DNA of 64,000 nucleotides from Rhodocyclaceae bacterium (GTDB lineage: Bacteria; Pseudomonadota; Gammaproteobacteria; Burkholderiales; Rhodocyclaceae), in assembly GCA_016704145.1 (NCBI GenBank), contig JADJAS010000005.1, positions 128,937-192,936 on the forward strand. The letters run 5' to 3'. Position 1 is the stretch's first letter. Each line of letters begins with the position of its first letter. Below, in pieces: positions 56,991 to 64,000 of this stretch. The position numbers and the translations under genes were made by a program. The notes below the pieces were generated by a model. It ran no database searches, was not told the origin of the DNA, and saw only the letters and a program-made list of their open reading frames with translations.

Positions 56991-57951
56991 GGGTGTCATT
57001 GGCGGCAACGAGCACCAGCAGCCTGCCTGTCCGCTTCAAGGTGACGCCACCGAAGGCAATGGCCGGATGTCGGTCTGCCGCTGCCGTCAAGAACTGCCGC
57101 GTTGCTTCCTTCAGACGCCGTTCACTCGGAATGCCGACCCGATGGATGATTAATAGGAACCTCAAGACATTGCGCGCGCGTGGCTCCGGCAACCGCCTCA
57201 ACAATTCCAGCGCCAGGGGGAAGGCATGAGGATGATCGTCGAGATCCAGCCTGGCCAGGTCGTCAAGCAGGCTGGCGGCCTCGGCGAAGTGTGTCGCGGC
57301 GCTGACAAGGCGTTCCTCGACCGAGGGGAACCGTCGACGCAAGGCCGGCAGAATGCCTAGACGAAGGAAATTCCGCGAGAACCGAATGTCCTGATTGCTT
57401 TCATCCTCGATCCATCTCAGACCGTGCGACCGCGCGTAAGCGGCAATCTCGGCCCGCTCGACGTCCAGCATGGGTCTGAGCAGGCGGCCGCTCTGTTCGG
57501 GCATCGCACCGGCGCCACGAAGGCCGGCACCGCGAACGATATTGAAAAGCGTGGTCTCGGCGCGATCGCCACGATGATGGGCGAGAAGCATCCAATCGGT
57601 CACCACTTGCCGAAAACACGCATGGCGCGCCCGGCGCGCCGCGGCTTCCAAGCCATCATGGCTGCCTCGCTCGACATCGACGCGGTACACGGAACATGGC
57701 ACCGCCCATGCCCGGCAAGTCTCTTGGCAAAACTCCGCCCAACGATCCGCGTTGTCACTCAATCCGTGGTGCACATGCACTGCGGAAACCGCGCCGCGCG
57801 AAGCAGCCAGCGTGTGCAACAGGACCATCGAATCCAGCCCGCCGGAGAAAGCCACCGTGAGTCGATCACCAGCGCCGACATGCCGCGCCAAACATCGGGT
57901 GACGGCGGCTTTGACAGGGTCAATGGAGGCTGATTTCCTTGTAGCGGCCAT
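56938..57951 (-). CDS. tilS: tRNA(Ile)-lysidine synthase, short form
   Basis: The 337-residue protein has the N-type ATP-pyrophosphatase loop VAFSGGLDSMVLLH, AVHVHHGLSDNAD, and the TilS core (RWIEDESNQDIRFSRNFLR). It makes lysidine at C34 of the AUA-reading tRNA-Ile. E. coli TilS is about 430 residues; here the C-terminal domain is largely missing and the last 17 codons lie inside the convergent regulator gene. It could be a natural short form or a truncated gene. The start overlaps accA by 32 bp. Confidence 0.85.
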   Translation of the reverse strand: MAATRKSASIDPVKAAVTRCLARHVGAGDRLTVAFSGGLDSMVLLHTLAASRGAVSAVHVHHGLSDNADRWAEFCQETCRAWAVPCSVYRVDVERGSHDGLEAAARRARHACFRQVVTDWMLLAHHRGDRAETTLFNIVRGAGLRGAGAMPEQSGRLLRPMLDVERAEIAAYARSHGLRWIEDESNQDIRFSRNFLRLGILPALRRRFPSVEERLVSAATHFAEAASLLDDLARLDLDDHPHAFPLALELLRRLPEPRARNVLRFLLIIHRVGIPSERRLKEATRQFLTAAADRHPAIAFGGVTLKRTGRLLVLVAANDTLSQAVRPPIVGRVRPPT

Positions 57952-58888
57952 GGCTCATCATTCGCTCCATGCGACGTTCGACAAGCTCGGCGGGCGAGAG
58001 TGTAGTCACCTGCTTCAGTTGATCCTGCAGCGCCTTCTTGAGGGCCACGGCCATCGCGCGATGATCGCGGTGGGCACCGCCGACCGGCTCGGTGACAAGC
58101 CGATCCACCAGGCCCAGGGACTTTAGACGTGGTGCCGTGATGCCCATGGTTTCGGCAGCATCTGCGGCTTTGTCCGCACTCTTCCAGAGAATAGATGCAC
58201 AACCTTCGGGCGAAATCACGGAGTATGTGGCGTACTGAAGCATCAGTAGTGCATCACCGACCGCAACGGCAAGCGCGCCACCAGAACCGCCCTCGCCGAT
58301 CACGGTGGCAATAAGAGGCACCCTGATTTGCGCCATTTCATAGAGATTCCGGCCAATTGCCTCCGATTGACCGCGTTCCTCGGCATCGATGCCGGGATAG
58401 GCCCCCGGCGTGTCAACAAAGGTAAAGAGCGGCAGATCGAAGCGCTCCGCAAGCCGCATCAAGCGCAGCGCCTTGCGATACCCTTCCGGCCGTGGCATGC
58501 CGAAATTGCGAAAAATCTTTTCCTTGGTATCCCGGCCCTTCTGGTGACCGATGACCATGCAGGATTGGCCGTTGAAGCGCGCTAGGCCCCCGACAATAGC
58601 GTGATCATCGGAAAATGAACGGTCGCCATGAAGCTCATCGAAGTCGGTGAACATGTACTCAATGTAATCAAGCGTGTACGGGCGTTGAGGATGCCGGGCG
58701 ACTTGGGCGATTTGCCAAGGTGTTAGCTTGGCGTAGATATCCTTGGTGAGAGAGAGGCTCTTGGCCTCGAGCCTACTGATTTCCTCTGAGATATCGACAG
58801 CCGAGTCATCCTGGACAAATCTGAGTTGCTCGATCTTGCCTTCGAGCTCGGCAATCGGTTGTTCGAAATCCAGGAAGGTCGTTTTCAT
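57920..58888 (-). CDS. accA: Acetyl-CoA carboxylase carboxyltransferase subunit alpha
   Basis: The 322-residue protein starts MKTTFLDFEQPIAELEGKIE at ATG 58888. Family motifs include HPQRPYTLDYIEYMFTDFDE, GHQKGRDTKEKIFRNFGMP, VDTPGAYPGIDAEERGQSEA, and GEGGSGGALA. With AccD it transfers carboxyl from biotin to acetyl-CoA. It lies just downstream of the rrn operon terminator on the same strand. Confidence 0.96.
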   Translation of the reverse strand: MKTTFLDFEQPIAELEGKIEQLRFVQDDSAVDISEEISRLEAKSLSLTKDIYAKLTPWQIAQVARHPQRPYTLDYIEYMFTDFDELHGDRSFSDDHAIVGGLARFNGQSCMVIGHQKGRDTKEKIFRNFGMPRPEGYRKALRLMRLAERFDLPLFTFVDTPGAYPGIDAEERGQSEAIGRNLYEMAQIRVPLIATVIGEGGSGGALAVAVGDALLMLQYATYSVISPEGCASILWKSADKAADAAETMGITAPRLKSLGLVDRLVTEPVGGAHRDHRAMAVALKKALQDQLKQVTTLSPAELVERRMERMMSHGRYKEISLH

Positions 58889-58914
58889 TCGGTGAATTGT
58901 ACGCCCCAAAGCGC

Positions 58915-58948
58915 AAACGCCCCGACTGAGGTAATCAGTGGGGCGTTT
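58915..58948 (-). terminator. rrn operon terminator hairpin
   Basis: AAACGCCCC and GGGGCGTTT form a perfect 9-bp stem with an inner CTGA/TCAG pairing, 15 bp after the 5S gene on the minus strand. The T-rich end of the stem itself provides a short U tract. Confidence 0.75.
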
Positions 58949-58963
58949 GGGGTTGAAGGGTTA

Positions 58964-59077
58964 GTCTGGCGCTGACCTACTTTCTCACGGGTAGTCCGCA
59001 ATATCATTGGCGCGGGGGTGTTTCACGGGCCTGTTCGGGATGGGAAGGGGTGGTTCCACCCTGCTATGGGCACCAGA
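58964..59077 (-). rRNA. rrf: 5S ribosomal RNA
   Basis: Read on the minus strand it runs TCTGGTGCCCATAGCAGGGT ... GAAAGTAGGTCAGCGCCAGA, with the GGAACCACCCCTTCCCATCC loop typical of 5S rRNA, about 114 nt. The ends pair (GTCTGGCGC / GCCAGAC region). Exact ends are estimated. Confidence 0.93.
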
Positions 59078-59231
59078 CTGAAGGGGTGTGACCTGGGCTG
59101 AGCGGTTGCCTAGTCAGGTCACGTGATTTGGAAGAAGTAAGTAGCATTTCGAATTCTTTGGGAATTCGAATGGATTGGATTGCGGGTTGCGCGAATTGCG
59201 CTGAGTCGTTTTGACTCAAAGTTATAGGGTC

Positions 59232-61923
<2,692 letters not shown>

Positions 61924-62150
61924 CTATAACTTTGAACCCTGACTCCCGCCAGGCCTTCTCAGTCAGTCAAGCAACTCGCGCTTGTTTCCGGTACCGCCGC
62001 TGGTTCGCAAACAGTACCGAAGAATGCAATCACAACCCATGTACGACCCAGTTCCCTGGATCGAACACTTTACTTCTTCCAATTTGTTAAAGATCCAACA
62101 GCCTTCGGCTAAAACCGATATCAAAGTGCCACCACTTTGATATCAGCTCT

Positions 62151-62226
62151 TGGTGGAGGAGAACGGGATCGAACCGATGACCTCCTGCTTGCAAAGCAGG
62201 CGCTCTCCCAACTGAGCTACACCCCC
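62151..62226 (-). tRNA. tRNA-Ala (TGC)
   Basis: The minus strand reads GGGGGTGTAGCTCAGTTGGG, an anticodon arm CTGCTTTGCAAGCAG (anticodon TGC), T loop GGTTCGATCCC and an encoded CCA; 76 nt. Standard position in the 16S-23S spacer. Confidence 0.96.
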
Positions 62227-62326
62227 GTCCTTGCCTTTACCTCCCTAAAAATCATCTGGCTTCGCCAGGATTTTTAGCTCACTGCCCCAAACGAAAGTGG
62301 GTTTGTACTTTCGTTTGCTCAGGTCG

Positions 62327-62405
62327 TGGTGGGTCTTGTTTGGGTTCCGAACTAACGACCCCCGCCTTATCAAGACGGTGCTCTAACCAGCTGAGCTACA
62401 GACCC
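62327..62405 (-). tRNA. tRNA-Ile (GAT) with abnormal T arm
   Basis: The minus strand reads GGGTCTGTAGCTCAGCTGGT, anticodon arm CCGTCTTGATAAGGCGG (anticodon GAT), and an encoded CCA. The T arm reads GTTAG-TTCGGAA-CCCAAAC, and the gene is 79 nt instead of 77. Relative to the usual GTTGG-TTCGAAC-CCAAC it has two extra bases, so the T stem does not pair properly. Confidence 0.9.
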
Positions 62406-62464
62406 GCGTCTGCCTGGCTTAAAACAACCGATAGGCTGTAGGTGCTCGTCGAGCCTTCTCGCTC

Positions 62465-63991
<1,527 letters not shown>

Positions 63992-64000
63992 AATCTTGTT

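Overview
The window looks like a chromosome segment of a high-GC betaproteobacterium. The reasons are the gene orders hflX-hflK-hflC-DUF2065-hisZ-purA and der-bamB-yfgM-hisS-ispG-rodZ-pilF-rlmN-ndk, and an rrn operon ordered 16S-tRNA-Ile-tRNA-Ala-23S-5S. Respiratory multihaem cytochrome and molybdoenzyme genes suggest a facultatively anaerobic Rhodocyclales-like organism. That placement is inference, because no 16S search could be run.

Region 1 (1-9886). After the tail of an alpha/beta hydrolase comes a co-directional respiratory locus. It encodes a periplasmic methionine-rich repeat protein, a small secreted protein, a pentahaem cytochrome c, a Tat-exported DMSO-reductase-family molybdoenzyme, its four-cluster Fe-S subunit, a TorD-type chaperone, a histidine kinase with a haem-c motif in its periplasmic sensor, and a sigma54-activating response regulator. 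A sigma54-like promoter with an upstream perfect inverted repeat precedes the first gene, so the kinase/regulator pair probably controls the locus. A strong terminator lies after the methionine-rich gene and would give it more transcript than the enzyme genes.

Region 2 (9887-26690). This is defence DNA. It starts with a graveyard: two type I-E-like CRISPR repeat relics, Mu-like gpF and gpG fragments with a tRNA-like fold between them, and a gutted type I-E cas1. A Phd/PIN toxin-antitoxin pair follows, then a 5.3-kb array of about 76 repeats and a complete type I-C cas operon (cas3-cas5-cas8c-cas7-cas4-cas1-cas2, all minus strand). A three-gene toxin-antitoxin-like cassette sits between cas7 and cas4.

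Region 3 (26837-51062). This is core genome: mfd, an orphan PAS histidine kinase, DAHP synthase, a DUF1015 protein, enoyl-CoA hydratase, then a long minus-strand block covering purA/hisZ/HflKC/HflX/Hfq/Der/BamB/YfgM/HisS/IspG/RodZ/PilF/RlmN/Ndk. bamB carries a frameshift.

Region 4 (51153-58888). A TRAP transporter (DctPQM) is divergent from a DctS/DctR-like two-component pair, with a perfect palindrome between them. tilS and accA follow.

Region 5 (58915-64000). One minus-strand rrn operon. Its 23S gene appears to lack about 190 nt, and its tRNA-Ile has an abnormal T arm.

A dispersed repeat of about 23 bp (core GTCAGCCGTGGCGRCACGCC) occurs at least nine times in genes and in gaps. Several single-base or homopolymer-type lesions (bamB, tRNA-Ile, leader-end repeats, 23S) may be sequencing or assembly errors rather than biology.
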